In this document: positions 45,462-55,026 of the stretch, piece after piece
Numbering within the stretch: the first letter of the stretch is position 1
Layout of the letters: each line of letters begins with the position of its first letter
Assembly: GCA_026004735.1 (NCBI GenBank)
Contig: BPJS01000001.1
Span: 4,758,287 to 4,822,286, forward strand
Length of the DNA: 64,000 bases
Direction of reading: 5' to 3'
DNA from: Isosphaeraceae bacterium
GTDB taxonomy: Bacteria > Planctomycetota > Planctomycetia > Isosphaerales > Isosphaeraceae
Notes under the pieces: generated by a model
Database searches by the model: none
Seen by the model: only the letters and a program-made list of their open reading frames with translations
What the model was told of the DNA's origin: nothing
Program-made: the position numbers and the translations under genes

Positions 45462-46664
45462 ATGAGTCGGACGACAAGGATTGCGGCATTGATTGGGTTG
45501 CTGATGACGGCGCCGTTGCCGGTCTGGGCGCAGCGGGTGCGGAGGCCGCCTCCGGAGTCGCGGCTTCCCCGGGTGGAGGCGCCGGAGGCCCGACCGGCCG
45601 ATTCGACGAGCCGTCCGAAGGACGAGAGTGGGGCGGGCGGAGCCGAGTCGGCGCCGGCGTCAGAGGTCCAGGAGCGGCCGTTTTCGCTGTTTGGCGACAC
45701 GAAGAAGTTCAACCGGCTCGGAGGCTGGGGCGGAATCGGCGGCACGATGGGCCAGTTTGGTTTTGGCACGTCGATGCTGATCATGGCGCCGGCGGTGCAG
45801 GAAGAGCTGCAACTGAGCGAGGAGCAGAAGAAGCAGCTTGCCGAGTGGATGGCCGCGATGCGCGATCGGGGCCGCGAGATGGGCGAGGCGATGCGTGCCG
45901 AGGGCGAGGCAGTGATGCGCCAGATGGATCTGGGCACGGCGATGCGGCTGATGGGCCAGCTCAACGTCTTATTGCAGGAAAATGAGCGGGGGATTGAGCG
46001 GATCCTGACGCGTAAGCAGTGGACGCGGCTGCAACAGATTAGCCTTCAGATGCAGGGGATTTCGGCGGTGACCCGGCCCGATGTAGCGCGGGCGCTGGTC
46101 CTGGCACCTGAGCAGCTCGAACAGATCCAGGCGATTTTGGCGCAGACGCAGTTGCGTCAGGTGGGCTACTGGATGCAGCAGGGGATGGCGATGCGGCGGC
46201 GGTTCGAGACGCAGCGATCGGCGGGCGGTTTGCGCGGGCGTCCCGAGGGCGAACCGAGCCAACCAGGCGTGGATCGTCGGGGCGGAGCAGGGCGTCGGGA
46301 GCGAGGCCCAGGTGAAGCCGGCGTGGGTGAGGCGGTTGAGGGTCGGGCGCAGGGCGAACGCGCGGCCGGCGAAGGCCAGGTGGCTGATGAGAGCGAGGAG
46401 GCACGGCGCGCGCGGCTCCGGCGCGAGATGCGGCAGGAGTTTGAATCGATGCGCGACGGGGCCGACCGGATTCATGACGAGATGGTGCAGGCGGTCTTGC
46501 GGATCTTGACCAGACGGCAGCGTGCGCAATTTGAGCGGATGCTGGGACCGCCGTTTGACCCGGATGCCTTGATGCGGGGCTGGGATCGCCGTCGGGATGG
46601 TCAGGCGGGCGAGGGCCAGGCGGGCGCGGACGCCGGACGTAGCCGGACGGCGGATCTGGACTGA
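45462..46664 (+). CDS. Secreted helical protein of unknown function
   Basis: A signal peptide (MSRTTRIAALIGLLMTAPLPVWAQ) leads a 400-residue product. A Pro/Glu/Ala-rich segment follows, then two helical units, each with an LSEEQKKQLAEWM-like and ILTRKQWTRLQQI-like pair, then a Gly/Arg/Glu-rich charged linker and a last helix ending in ILTRRQRAQFERML. Such LxxxQ pairs recall the periplasmic Spy/CpxP-type helical fold, though the match is by pattern only. Methionines are frequent in the helices. Likely periplasmic. It is followed by a strong hairpin. Confidence 0.72.
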   Translation: MSRTTRIAALIGLLMTAPLPVWAQRVRRPPPESRLPRVEAPEARPADSTSRPKDESGAGGAESAPASEVQERPFSLFGDTKKFNRLGGWGGIGGTMGQFGFGTSMLIMAPAVQEELQLSEEQKKQLAEWMAAMRDRGREMGEAMRAEGEAVMRQMDLGTAMRLMGQLNVLLQENERGIERILTRKQWTRLQQISLQMQGISAVTRPDVARALVLAPEQLEQIQAILAQTQLRQVGYWMQQGMAMRRRFETQRSAGGLRGRPEGEPSQPGVDRRGGAGRRERGPGEAGVGEAVEGRAQGERAAGEGQVADESEEARRARLRREMRQEFESMRDGADRIHDEMVQAVLRILTRRQRAQFERMLGPPFDPDALMRGWDRRRDGQAGEGQAGADAGRSRTADLD

Positions 46665-46682
46665 ATCGGCGAGACCACGAGT

Positions 46683-46711
46683 GCCGGCCGGCGGTGTGAT
46701 CGCCGGCCGGC
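46683..46711 (+). terminator. Strong hairpin after the helical secreted protein gene
   Basis: An 11-bp perfect GC stem (46683-46693 with 46701-46711) closes a seven-base loop and is followed by GTTCGGTT. It sits 18 bases after the stop codon. Confidence 0.6.
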
Positions 46712-46755
46712 GTTCGGTTGCGCTGGCCGGGGCGGTTTGGGTTGGGGGTCTGGAG

Positions 46756-49347
46756 ATGGGTCGGAATGCGGTGGCGGAGTCCGACCGATTGCGGCTGGTG
46801 GTTCGACGTGGGCTAGCGGCCGTGATCGTCTGGCTGCTGGTGGTCGGGGGGGTTCTGGCGGCGGATTGGCCGATGCTGCGGGGCGATGCGCGCCATACGG
46901 GTCGGGTGGCGACGGGGGTGAAGGGGCCGGTGGGGCTGATCTGGGCGCGGGCGGTGCGGGGCGAGCGGTTGGGGACGGCGATGGAGCCGATCGTGGCTGG
47001 GGGGATGGTGTTTGTCGCCACGCATCAGGGAAATGTCTATGGCTTGCGGGCGTCGGATGGGGAACCGGTCTGGCGGTTTCGGACGGCCGGCGCATGTCTG
47101 CATTCGCCGGCGTATGCGTCGGGGCGGTTGGTGGTCGGGAGCACGGACGGTCGGCTTTATGCGCTGGACGGACGCACTGGCGCGGAGATCTGGCGTCTGG
47201 AGGCCGGCCGGGGTGGGTTTTCGGCAGCGCCGGTGGTGGACGAGGAACGGGTCTACATCGGCAGCCGCGGGGGGGTGTTTCTGGCGGTCGGGCTGGAGCG
47301 GGGCGAGGTCGTGTGGCGGGAGGTGCTCGAGGTCCCGATTCGGCAGACGGCGGCCGTGGCTGGAGGTCGGGTTTATGTGACCTCGGAGGATCTGCGGGTT
47401 CATGCCTGGGAGGCTGCGACGGGGAGGCGGATCTGGAGCTCCGAGCCACTGAATGGGCAGACTGCCCGGGACTATTACCCGGTCGTTGTGGAAACACCGA
47501 GACGGACGTTCGTGATTGTGCGCACGAATCCTGTTCTGGGAATGGGTGCCCAGAATGACCGCGACCGCCGCGTGATCTGCCGGATCGCTGGCATCGACGA
47601 AAACGGTTGGGAGCCGATCGCCGAGTGGATCCGGCGACCGGAGTCGGTGGGAAATCCGGAACTCTGGGAGCGCGAGCAGCAGGCGCTGGTGGATGATCTG
47701 CGGAGAAACCGCCAGGCGCAGACATTCTTCGTGCTCGACGCCGAGACGGGCCGGGAGGTGGGGATTGCACCGGTGCTCTGGGTTGGGGGCTGTCAGGGAG
47801 TTGGGGTGATGCCGGTGGTGGTGGGGGAATCGCGGGTGGCGGTTGTTTACCGGACGGCGTATGGGAACTGGAATCTGGGGGTTGCGCCGCTGGTTGGACT
47901 GGGGGTGTTGGACTTAGAAACCAACCGGATCACGCCGCTACGGCACAACCAGGGGATGCAGCCGCCTTGGAACACGTTTTGGGGCACGGCGGACGAAAGC
48001 CAGAACCTGAGCGTGGGCGGCCCGACGATCTGGATTGCCCATCAGGGAACGCTGAGCGGGTTGGATTGGGAGTCGGGGGAGTTGTTCCCGGCCTGGGGCG
48101 AGCGGGACACGTATGGGGGCTTTCGGTCGCCGCCCTGGGCTCGCAACGAATGGCACGGTCCGGGCCGGGGCAGCGCGGCGATCAGCGAGGGACGGATCTA
48201 TTGGCTGACGGGGAGCCGGGTCCTTTGCTTGGGGGAGGGGGGCGGGCCGGCGGGTGAGGATCGGGTGATCGACGGCCGTACCGTTGCGACCAGCGCAGCG
48301 TCAGCGCCCCGCCGGCCGAGTCGATCGGAACTGCGGGCGGAATTGGAGGCGATTGTCGCGGAATGGCTGAACGGTGAGTGGATGCCGTTGTGGGTGGAGC
48401 CGGGGCTGGCGGGTCGTTTTTTTGCGTTTGACCACAGTGGGGATGAATTTGAGGCGCTCGCCTGGGCGTATCCCCACCTGAGCGAACCGATGCGCGGGCG
48501 GGTGCGCGAGGCTCTCGATCGGAAGTGGTCGAGCCACCCGCCGATGACGGAGCGGTGTTGGTATCCGCTGGATCAGGGTCAGCCGCGGGAATGGGCGGCG
48601 ATTGCGCGGTCGGTGCGGAGCCGGTCGGCAGCCGATCGCCGGTTTCACCCATTTGGAAATGTGCATGCGGTCTGGTGGTATGCGGAGCGGTGTGAGGAGT
48701 GGCCGAAAGTCGTGCGGGCGTGGGAGAGGATTCGGCAGAGTTTCGAGGATTATGAGGCGCAGGGTTGGAGGCTGGATGGTCGGCGGGGCGATCTCTATGC
48801 CAATCGGTACTTGGCGTCGTTGCTGGCGCTGGAGCGGATCGCCGAGCGCATGGGGGACCGGGCAACGGCTGAGCGCGCCGCGGCGCGGGCGGCGGAGACG
48901 CTCGAGGAGCTGGCCGCCTGGTGGCGGCGAGCGGCGGCAGGCGGGACGTTGACCGGGTTTCGCGGCTCGGCGGAGCTGGATCCGTACCTGGCCGAGGGAG
49001 ATGCGATTTCGTTCCGGATCGCACCGCATCGTCATACGGTCGCATTGCTCAATGGTCTCACACCGGAGGTGGCGCGGCAGATCAGGAGCCGAGAGCCGGA
49101 GGCCGTGGACCGAGTCTGGTCGGTTTTCGAGACGCTCTATGCGACGTGGCCGCTCTTGGGCGAAGAGCGGCAGGTTCACTCAGGCGAGAATCACGTCGAT
49201 CCGCCGGATCTGGCTCTGGGCGGATTCCGGGGTCTGACGTGGTTGAAGGGTGGCACGGTTGAGGATCGGATCGACGCGCTGGACCTGCCGATGGGCCGGG
49301 CGGATTTGTATCACGTGATCAAATTGGCGCTCTGCCTGGAACCGTGA
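46756..49347 (+). CDS. Secreted PQQ-type beta-propeller protein fused to an alpha/alpha domain
   Basis: ATG at 46756 gives 863 residues. The opening is a Tat-less signal segment (RRGLAAVIVWLLVVGGVLAADWP). The first half is a PQQ-enzyme-like propeller: repeated blades of the type GNVYGLRASDGEPVWRF, GRLYALDGRTGAEIWRL and LRVHAWEAATGRRIWSS, preceded by the typical WPMLRGDARHTG. The second half (about 520-863) is Trp/Ala-rich and helical (WWYAERCEEWPKVVRAWERI, LASLLALERIAERMGD) and may form an alpha/alpha toroid. The last 60 residues contain HSGENHVDPPDLALGG. Function unknown. Propellers of this type in planctomycetes mostly lack the PQQ cofactor and act as scaffolds. Confidence 0.82.
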   Translation: MGRNAVAESDRLRLVVRRGLAAVIVWLLVVGGVLAADWPMLRGDARHTGRVATGVKGPVGLIWARAVRGERLGTAMEPIVAGGMVFVATHQGNVYGLRASDGEPVWRFRTAGACLHSPAYASGRLVVGSTDGRLYALDGRTGAEIWRLEAGRGGFSAAPVVDEERVYIGSRGGVFLAVGLERGEVVWREVLEVPIRQTAAVAGGRVYVTSEDLRVHAWEAATGRRIWSSEPLNGQTARDYYPVVVETPRRTFVIVRTNPVLGMGAQNDRDRRVICRIAGIDENGWEPIAEWIRRPESVGNPELWEREQQALVDDLRRNRQAQTFFVLDAETGREVGIAPVLWVGGCQGVGVMPVVVGESRVAVVYRTAYGNWNLGVAPLVGLGVLDLETNRITPLRHNQGMQPPWNTFWGTADESQNLSVGGPTIWIAHQGTLSGLDWESGELFPAWGERDTYGGFRSPPWARNEWHGPGRGSAAISEGRIYWLTGSRVLCLGEGGGPAGEDRVIDGRTVATSAASAPRRPSRSELRAELEAIVAEWLNGEWMPLWVEPGLAGRFFAFDHSGDEFEALAWAYPHLSEPMRGRVREALDRKWSSHPPMTERCWYPLDQGQPREWAAIARSVRSRSAADRRFHPFGNVHAVWWYAERCEEWPKVVRAWERIRQSFEDYEAQGWRLDGRRGDLYANRYLASLLALERIAERMGDRATAERAAARAAETLEELAAWWRRAAAGGTLTGFRGSAELDPYLAEGDAISFRIAPHRHTVALLNGLTPEVARQIRSREPEAVDRVWSVFETLYATWPLLGEERQVHSGENHVDPPDLALGGFRGLTWLKGGTVEDRIDALDLPMGRADLYHVIKLALCLEP

Positions 49348-49564
49348 ATCGGCCGATGATCGGCCAGCGCGGGTGAGGTGAGGAGGCAGACCGAAGGACC
49401 GGCTGGGGCAGGCCGCTGAGCGGGTCTGCCGTGGGCGGGGCCGGCGCCGTCTGGGTGAGGCGGATCGAGCGACGGGCTGGAACCGGCTGCGGCGTGGGTC
49501 GGGCTGGATGGATGATCCGCTCGGGGGTGGCATGGACGAACTGGCTCGGCCATGGCGGAACGGT

Positions 49565-51526
49565 TCACGGATCCGACGGTCGTGCATACCAAGGGATCCG
49601 GACTCCGTAGGAACCGTGGCGGAAGCGGGACAGGGAGGATGCGTCGCGTTGGTGGATGCGGGCTTCCTCGAGGGTTTGCAGGCCGAGGGTTCGCCTGCGG
49701 ACCAAAGGCAGGGCTTCGGGGTCGGTGAAATCGACGTGGAGCCAGAGTTCTTCGGTCGTCTGGCCGAAACGGTGGCGGACCTGGGGCTGGTAGGAACCGC
49801 CGAGGTGGTTGACCCAGCCGCCGACAAACTCGGAGTTGGTCAGGTCGAAGGCGGGAGCGCCCGGTTCGGTGCCACGGCTGGCGTAGAAGAAGCCGCCCCA
49901 GAGCTCGACGCGGCTATCGGTTGCATGGAGGACGGTCTTGGGTCCTTCGGTTTTGACGCCGAGGAGCCAGAGGCGGGAGTTGGCGGCGCGGAGGTTGAAG
50001 TCGGTGGCGCCTTTGGCTTCGGGGTTGAGTTGGCGAGCCCAGACCGTTTGTCCGTCGAAGTCCCAGTTGACACCGGTGACGTCGTCCAGGAACACGGTGC
50101 CCCCGGGGACGGTGTTGCGGTAGCCGGAGTTCATGAGCTGCCGCAGGACGAGAGGCCGGCGGCTGGCGTGTTCAAAGAAGCGGGTCGAGGTGGATGCGTA
50201 GTCGCCCTCGAAGCGTTCGAAGACAACGACCGGGGCGGCGCCGTCTTCGATGATCCAGACAGGCGCGGCTCCGGTCAGTCCGCGGATGCGGCTTTCCATC
50301 CCGATCAGTCGTTCGACGCGATGACGGACGCGGATGGGGGTCTGGATGGCGTAGGTGGCGGCAGGAAAGTAGACGACGCGTTTCCCGGAGTCGATGGCCC
50401 GCTGGATGGCGGGTGCGGCATCCTCGACGATGTCGCCCTGGACTGGCTGGGCGCCGTAGGCCGTGACGTCGGCCCAGTCGTCCAGCGGGGGTAGGTCGCC
50501 GACCGGGGCATCTTCGATCCGGGCCAAGGGCGAGGGCCAGGCGTTGAGGGCGGCGGGTTGGATAGGGTGGGTGGAGAACTGATCGACGCGCGGGCCGGGG
50601 ATGGTCCGGAGATTTCCATCGTCGATGTGGCGGATGGCGGCCCGATAGCCCTGGGTCTGGAGGCGGAGGGCGACGACGGCGGCGCCGTCGCCAATGAGGA
50701 CGGCGTCGGTTCGTGGATCGCCGCCTTCGAGCGTGCTGTCGATCAGGGTCACGACGGCGCCCGAGCCACTGGTGCGGAGCGCGGGGACGGCGTTGCGGGA
50801 CCTGAGGCGGCGGATCGTGAGGGTCTGGTTGAGGTTTTCGATGCCGAGATGGCGTTGACCGATCAGCTCGACCCGGTCGAAAACGAGGCTGTACTGGCTG
50901 ATCGTGCTCCAGATGCCGATGTCGAAGCCTTCGATCCGCACTTGGTCGAACAAGGCGGGGCCGGGCCAGTTGGTGACCAGGGCCAGACCGGCCTTGCCCC
51001 GGCGTTGAGGGTCGCTGGAGCGGATCGTGACGTTGCGGACGGTCCCCTGGTTGTTATTGAGGAAGTGCAGACCGACGGCGCCCGGATTGCCCTGGCCGAC
51101 GTCGATCGTCAGGTCGAACAGCGCGTTGCGGAACGCCTGCCCCATGTTGGCCTTCGGGTCCATGAAGAGGGCGAACGTGGAGAGGACGGGCTTGGGTTGG
51201 TCGGGGTTGTCGAAGCCAGGCGCGTGATCTTTGAGCCGGATGATCGTCTCGGACCGGGACTGGCCCTGAAGGATCCACCGCTTACCGCCGAGGATCACCG
51301 AGTCGGAGATGAGATAAACGCCCTTGGGCAGATAGAGCGAGCGGACGTTGTCCTGGACGGCGGCGCGGAAGGCGTCGGTGTCGTCGGTGCGGCCGTCGCC
51401 CCGGGCGCCGTAGCGGGTGCGCAGGTTGGTGTAGCCGGAGTTGTCCGGGAAAACGACCGACGCGGTGATCGCTTGCCCGCGGGCCGTCGAGACCAACAGC
51501 AGCGTTGCCAGGATCGGCTTGATCAT
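49565..51526 (-). CDS. Secreted pectate-lyase-3/GH28-type parallel beta-helix protein
   Basis: The 653-residue product has a signal peptide ([19 protein letters not shown]). It shows the Pectate_lyase_3 opening [19 protein letters not shown], in which the GDGxTDDT motif is diagnostic. Repeated short beta-strand turns with Asn ladders follow ([33 protein letters not shown]). A second copy of the opening appears in the middle ([39 protein letters not shown]), so the protein may hold two beta-helix units. A polysaccharide-degrading or binding role at the cell exterior is likely; catalytic residues cannot be placed. Confidence 0.85.
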   Translation of the reverse strand: MIKPILATLLLVSTARGQAITASVVFPDNSGYTNLRTRYGARGDGRTDDTDAFRAAVQDNVRSLYLPKGVYLISDSVILGGKRWILQGQSRSETIIRLKDHAPGFDNPDQPKPVLSTFALFMDPKANMGQAFRNALFDLTIDVGQGNPGAVGLHFLNNNQGTVRNVTIRSSDPQRRGKAGLALVTNWPGPALFDQVRIEGFDIGIWSTISQYSLVFDRVELIGQRHLGIENLNQTLTIRRLRSRNAVPALRTSGSGAVVTLIDSTLEGGDPRTDAVLIGDGAAVVALRLQTQGYRAAIRHIDDGNLRTIPGPRVDQFSTHPIQPAALNAWPSPLARIEDAPVGDLPPLDDWADVTAYGAQPVQGDIVEDAAPAIQRAIDSGKRVVYFPAATYAIQTPIRVRHRVERLIGMESRIRGLTGAAPVWIIEDGAAPVVVFERFEGDYASTSTRFFEHASRRPLVLRQLMNSGYRNTVPGGTVFLDDVTGVNWDFDGQTVWARQLNPEAKGATDFNLRAANSRLWLLGVKTEGPKTVLHATDSRVELWGGFFYASRGTEPGAPAFDLTNSEFVGGWVNHLGGSYQPQVRHRFGQTTEELWLHVDFTDPEALPLVRRRTLGLQTLEEARIHQRDASSLSRFRHGSYGVRIPWYARPSDP

Positions 51527-51766
51527 GTCGAACTCCTACGCAGCCCGGAGCCGGCTCAGAACGCGTGCTTCCAGACCCGGGCTGATGGATTGCCCTCTGA
51601 AGCAACGCTGGAAAACGTTGCGCTCGGGAGCAGCCCCGACGGGCCAGGATTGAGTCGTTGCCGCCGGCCGCCGATGATTTCCAGATGGTGCCGCCGTCGA
51701 GCCGATGGGGGGACGATACGGAGTCGGACCAGTCGCGATCGAAGACACGCGCCAAGGGGCCGAGCG

Positions 51767-52117
51767 ATGAGCACGCATCCGATTTACAGTATGCCGTTCG
51801 CCAAGGTCTACCCGCTCTATGTGCAGAAAGCCGAGCGCAAAGGCCGCACGCAGGAGGAAGTCGACCGGATCATTTCGTGGCTAACGGGCTACGACGAGGC
51901 AGGCCTGCGTGGTCAGATCGCCCGAAACGCAGACTTCGCCACCTTTTTCGCGGAAGCGCCGGCTCTGAACCCGAACGCGGCGCGAATCACGGGGGTCGTC
52001 TGCGGCGTTCGGGTCGAAACGATCACGGACCCGCTCATGCAGAAGATCCGCTGGCTCGATAAGCTCATCGACGAACTGGCCAAGGGCAAGGCTCTGGAGA
52101 AGATCCTTCGGAGTTGA
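51767..52117 (+). CDS. DUF2200 family protein
   Basis: Starting at ATG 51767, the 116-residue product matches the DUF2200 pattern through its full length: [62 protein letters not shown] and [26 protein letters not shown]. The family is widespread, small and cytoplasmic, with no proven function. It is divergent from the beta-helix gene and lies at the edge of the decayed region next to the prophage. Confidence 0.92.
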   Translation: MSTHPIYSMPFAKVYPLYVQKAERKGRTQEEVDRIISWLTGYDEAGLRGQIARNADFATFFAEAPALNPNAARITGVVCGVRVETITDPLMQKIRWLDKLIDELAKGKALEKILRS

Positions 52118-52257
52118 GGGTTGGGCCAGAGCGCGTCCGAGGCATCACGATGAGCCTGAGGCCGCGGCGTGGAGCGGAGGCACGGCGTCGGGCGACGGTC
52201 CCAAGGTGGTAGCCTGGCTGAGAACGGCATCCGACGGCCCCGGGCCACGCTCGCTTC
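52118..52257. other. Short region after the DUF2200 gene
   Basis: No coding frame with support. It leads into the PIN-domain remnant and might once have carried its antitoxin. Confidence 0.3.
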
Positions 52258-52604
52258 AGCATGGTGCGGCCGCCAAGCGTGTCAGCGCGGCTCGAACGCG
52301 GAAACAACACGGCAGCGTGGTTTGATCACCACCGATGACGTCCTCGAAGAGATCGCGACACTGTTCGAGGCTCGCGGGAAAACCCACGGGATCCCAAGCT
52401 CTTGGAACGGGTCGATCAATCGCGGGCCTGCGGCGTCGAGTAGACCGATTCCGAACGATTGCAGAGATCGTGCGTGCGTCTTTTCTCGAGCAGGCCGACG
52501 CGTGCTGGCCGTTCACGGATTGTCTGAGATGCGTCGTGATGGCCGAACATTGACTTCGCGACGCCCTCACTCAGGATAACCACTTCCAACAGGCCGGCGC
52601 CTGA
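52258..52604 (+). pseudogene. Decayed PIN-domain (VapC-like) toxin gene
   Basis: Fragments of a VapC-like PIN protein appear in three successive plus-strand frames. The first (from 52322) reads LITTDDVLEEIATLFEARGK, matching the TTDxVLxE region. The second (about 52393-52440) reads PKLLERVDQSRACGVE and meets a stop at 52441. The third reads FLEQADACWPFTDCLRCVVMAEH, a stop, then LRDALTQDNHFQQAG, matching the TDCxSFVVM...DALTxDxHFxxAG end that carries the acidic catalytic residues. Two frameshifts and two stops show that it is inactive. Such relics often mark integration hot spots. Confidence 0.75.
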
Positions 52605-52840
52605 GCCTGACTTCCGTAGCCACCTGGTCCGCGTGCAGGCTGAGCACCTGTGGGCCCAAGGCTGGATGGTCAGCCATTCGCAGCGAAGCGTTTGCGTGAT
52701 GCTGGCGCCGCGGCCCGAGCAACTACAGGGGGCGGAACGGTCTTCAAAATATCAGATGAGGCCGGGGGAGACAATTCGTCGTTCGGCCCGCATGTGCGAT
52801 CCAAAACTGTATGGTTCGCCTCGCACGGCGCACACAACCG
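52605..52840. other. Region between the PIN remnant and the prophage
   Basis: About 235 bases without a supported gene. It separates plus-strand host remnants from the minus-strand prophage module, so a prophage end or attachment site could lie here. No obvious repeat was found by eye. Confidence 0.3.
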
Positions 52841-53671
52841 TCACCTCTGCAGCCAGAGGATCCAGTGCTCCTGCGGGTTGGCGAGGATGGTCGCCGAGTC
52901 GATGGGCACGACGTCGCCGTCGTAGTTGATGAAGCGGAGGCCGAAGCCGTCACGCTCGAGTTGGTGCAGGAAGCTGGTGATCTGCGGCGGGTCGCGCTGG
53001 AGGTGCAGTTCGACGAGCACGGCGGCCCGCGGGAACCGCTTGAGCGTTTGCTGCATCCCGTCCCAGACCAGGGCCTCGGCCCCTTCGGCATCGATCTTCA
53101 CCAGGTCGAGGCGGGGCCAGTCGGCACAGAGCCGGTCGAGCGTGGCCATCGGCACCTGGATCGCTTCCGCGCGATGGGGATACGCCCAGCGTTCCAGCGA
53201 TGAAGTGGCATAGTCGCCGTGATGCAAAACGAAATCCACTCGGTCTTGGTCGTGCCCGCCGATCACCTTCTGGCAGATCTCCACCTGCTCGCGGCAACCG
53301 TTGAGCGCGAGGTTTCCCGGTAAGTAGGTCTCGGCCAGGAGCGGGTTCGGCTCGCAGGCCAGCACGCGGCCCTCCCGCCCGCAGGCGAGGGCCATGAGCA
53401 ACGTGTAGTAGCCGTAGTTCGCGCCAACATCCACGCACCACATGCCTGGCTGCAGATACCGCGCGAGGGCCAGCGTCACCCACGCTTCCCAAAAGCCGTC
53501 CAGCACCAGCCGCGGCCCGAGCATGAAGTCGCGGGTATCGACGAAGGCCAGGTACTCGCCCAGGAGTCGGCACAGCATCCGGTGCTCGCCGTAGTAGACG
53601 CCGGTCGCATGGCGGCGGCTGATCTCTTCCAATTCCGGGCGGTTGGCCAGCAAGTGATACGGCAACGCCAT
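52841..53671 (-). CDS. FkbM-family SAM-dependent methyltransferase (prophage end)
   Basis: The 276-residue product has the SAM-binding motif I CVDVGANYGYYTLLMA (79-94), CEPNP (acidic loop) and LVKIDAEGAE, the FkbM family pattern. FkbM proteins methylate hydroxyls on sugars or polyketides. Only three bases separate it from the glycosyltransferase gene upstream, so the two are co-translated. It is the last gene of the prophage late operon in this window. It probably caps a glycan added by its neighbour (inference). Methyltransfer to DNA is unlikely because no DNA-methylase motifs are present. Confidence 0.88.
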   Translation of the reverse strand: MALPYHLLANRPELEEISRRHATGVYYGEHRMLCRLLGEYLAFVDTRDFMLGPRLVLDGFWEAWVTLALARYLQPGMWCVDVGANYGYYTLLMALACGREGRVLACEPNPLLAETYLPGNLALNGCREQVEICQKVIGGHDQDRVDFVLHHGDYATSSLERWAYPHRAEAIQVPMATLDRLCADWPRLDLVKIDAEGAEALVWDGMQQTLKRFPRAAVLVELHLQRDPPQITSFLHQLERDGFGLRFINYDGDVVPIDSATILANPQEHWILWLQR

Positions 53672-53674
53672 CGC

Positions 53675-54982
53675 CTAGCCCTCCATCGGAATGAACTCGA
53701 TCGGCATCCGCTCGTGCTCGAGCCATTGCCCGGTCCAGATGCCGTCGCCGTTGCGTTGCAAATGGCACGTCGGCCGGTCGAGCCGGCCCAGCGTCAGGAT
53801 CGTGCGGCCATCGTCGATGTTCACATCCCAGCGCCGCTCGCACTCTGCGGAGCCTTCGCCGACCTTGCCCGCCGGCTCCAGGCGCATGGGCCGCTCGTCG
53901 AAGCCGACGCGGCGGTACAGGAACCGTTTGCCAATCAGCGCCGCGATCACCTGTTGCTCCTCGGGCGTCGGGTCGGGATTGTGCCAGAGAACGCCATCCC
54001 AGCGCTTCCGCAGGTCGGCGATCAGATTGAAGCAGAAGTCTTCGTTGGCCAGCGAGGCGTTGCGGCGATTGCCCCCGAACCGCCACTTGTCCTGGCAGCG
54101 ATGCTGGAAGACGATCTGGCCCTCGAAGTCGTACTGCACGATGGTGTGAACGTTCCAGCCGGGGGCCCTGGGCGGCATGGCGTACTCCGTACCCAAGAAC
54201 CGCCACGCGAGGTGGAAGCACTCTTTGTCGCCGTAGACGACGCGGAAGACAAAGTCGGAGTGCTCGGCGTACCACAGGGCCATGCGCAGTTCGCGCCAGC
54301 AGCGGGTCTTGTCCACCATGAACTGCCCGGACTCGAACGCGACTTCGCGGTCGGCCCTGGCAGCCAGATCGTCCATGCCGAAGATGCGCCAGACGTCGGC
54401 CTTCAACGTCCAGCAGGCATAGTCGGGCCAGAAGATTGCGCCGTACTGCTTGAACTGTGGCGTGTCGAAGAGATAGGTCACGTCGCGCACCGGTCCGTTG
54501 TCGGCATCCAGGAACAGCACCTGCTCGAAGGGGCAATGCAGCGCCGAATACGGCTTAAGCTCCCAGCCGCACAGAATGCGGCAGGGGTGTTCTTTCTCCA
54601 GCTTGCGCGCGTCAACACATTCGACGCCGAAGGGCTTCAGCAGCCGGCGCATGTACGGGTCGCACTCGCCATCGCCCAAATACCAGAGCTGGATGGGAAG
54701 CTCGCAGCCGAAATGCCGGATCAGATTGACGCACACCCAGACGCCGGGGAAGTACTTCAGTCCGCCGCCGGCGATCACGATGCCGCGCTCCTCGGGGTAG
54801 GCGTGCCGGCCCGGCTTGAGGCTGTCGGCGAACGCCGTCGCCATGCGGCGGATCGCCTCGTTCACGTTGGCCCACCCCGCCCAGCCAGCCGGCCAGGGAC
54901 CCGGCGGGGCGTTCTCGATCAGGTGGATCATCTCGTCCACGGTCATGTCTTCGCGGGCAGAACTTGGGCTGAGTTGAGACAT
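53675..54982 (-). CDS. Putative Mnn1-like/mannosyltransferase-type glycosyltransferase (prophage)
   Basis: The 435-residue product has a nucleotide-sugar fold signature: GIVIAGGG at about 67-74, then FLDADNGPVRD at 157-167, whose DAD (159-161) is the metal-binding DxD motif. YGAIFWPDYACW, SGQFMVDKTRCW and GDKECFHLAW follow in the order seen in the alpha-mannosyltransferase family Mannosyl_trans3 (Mnn1-like). No signal peptide or membrane segment is visible, so it acts in the cytoplasm. It sits 44 bases below the Ser/Gly-repeat protein gene and directly above the FkbM gene. I infer that it glycosylates the Ser-rich virion protein. The last 80 residues form a small beta-rich domain. Confidence 0.82.
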   Translation of the reverse strand: MSQLSPSSAREDMTVDEMIHLIENAPPGPWPAGWAGWANVNEAIRRMATAFADSLKPGRHAYPEERGIVIAGGGLKYFPGVWVCVNLIRHFGCELPIQLWYLGDGECDPYMRRLLKPFGVECVDARKLEKEHPCRILCGWELKPYSALHCPFEQVLFLDADNGPVRDVTYLFDTPQFKQYGAIFWPDYACWTLKADVWRIFGMDDLAARADREVAFESGQFMVDKTRCWRELRMALWYAEHSDFVFRVVYGDKECFHLAWRFLGTEYAMPPRAPGWNVHTIVQYDFEGQIVFQHRCQDKWRFGGNRRNASLANEDFCFNLIADLRKRWDGVLWHNPDPTPEEQQVIAALIGKRFLYRRVGFDERPMRLEPAGKVGEGSAECERRWDVNIDDGRTILTLGRLDRPTCHLQRNGDGIWTGQWLEHERMPIEFIPMEG

Positions 54983-55026
54983 AAACCTCTCTCCGTCGAT
55001 TCCGAAAAAGGGACTCGATTCAAACG

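Noticed and set aside
49351..49365. Hairpin after the PQQ-propeller gene as a terminator
   Set aside because: Only seven base pairs with a one-base loop and no T tract; too weak to call.
50558..51766. N-terminal extension in frame with the DUF2200 gene
   Set aside because: Antisense to the beta-helix protein gene. Family homology begins at the ATG at 51767.
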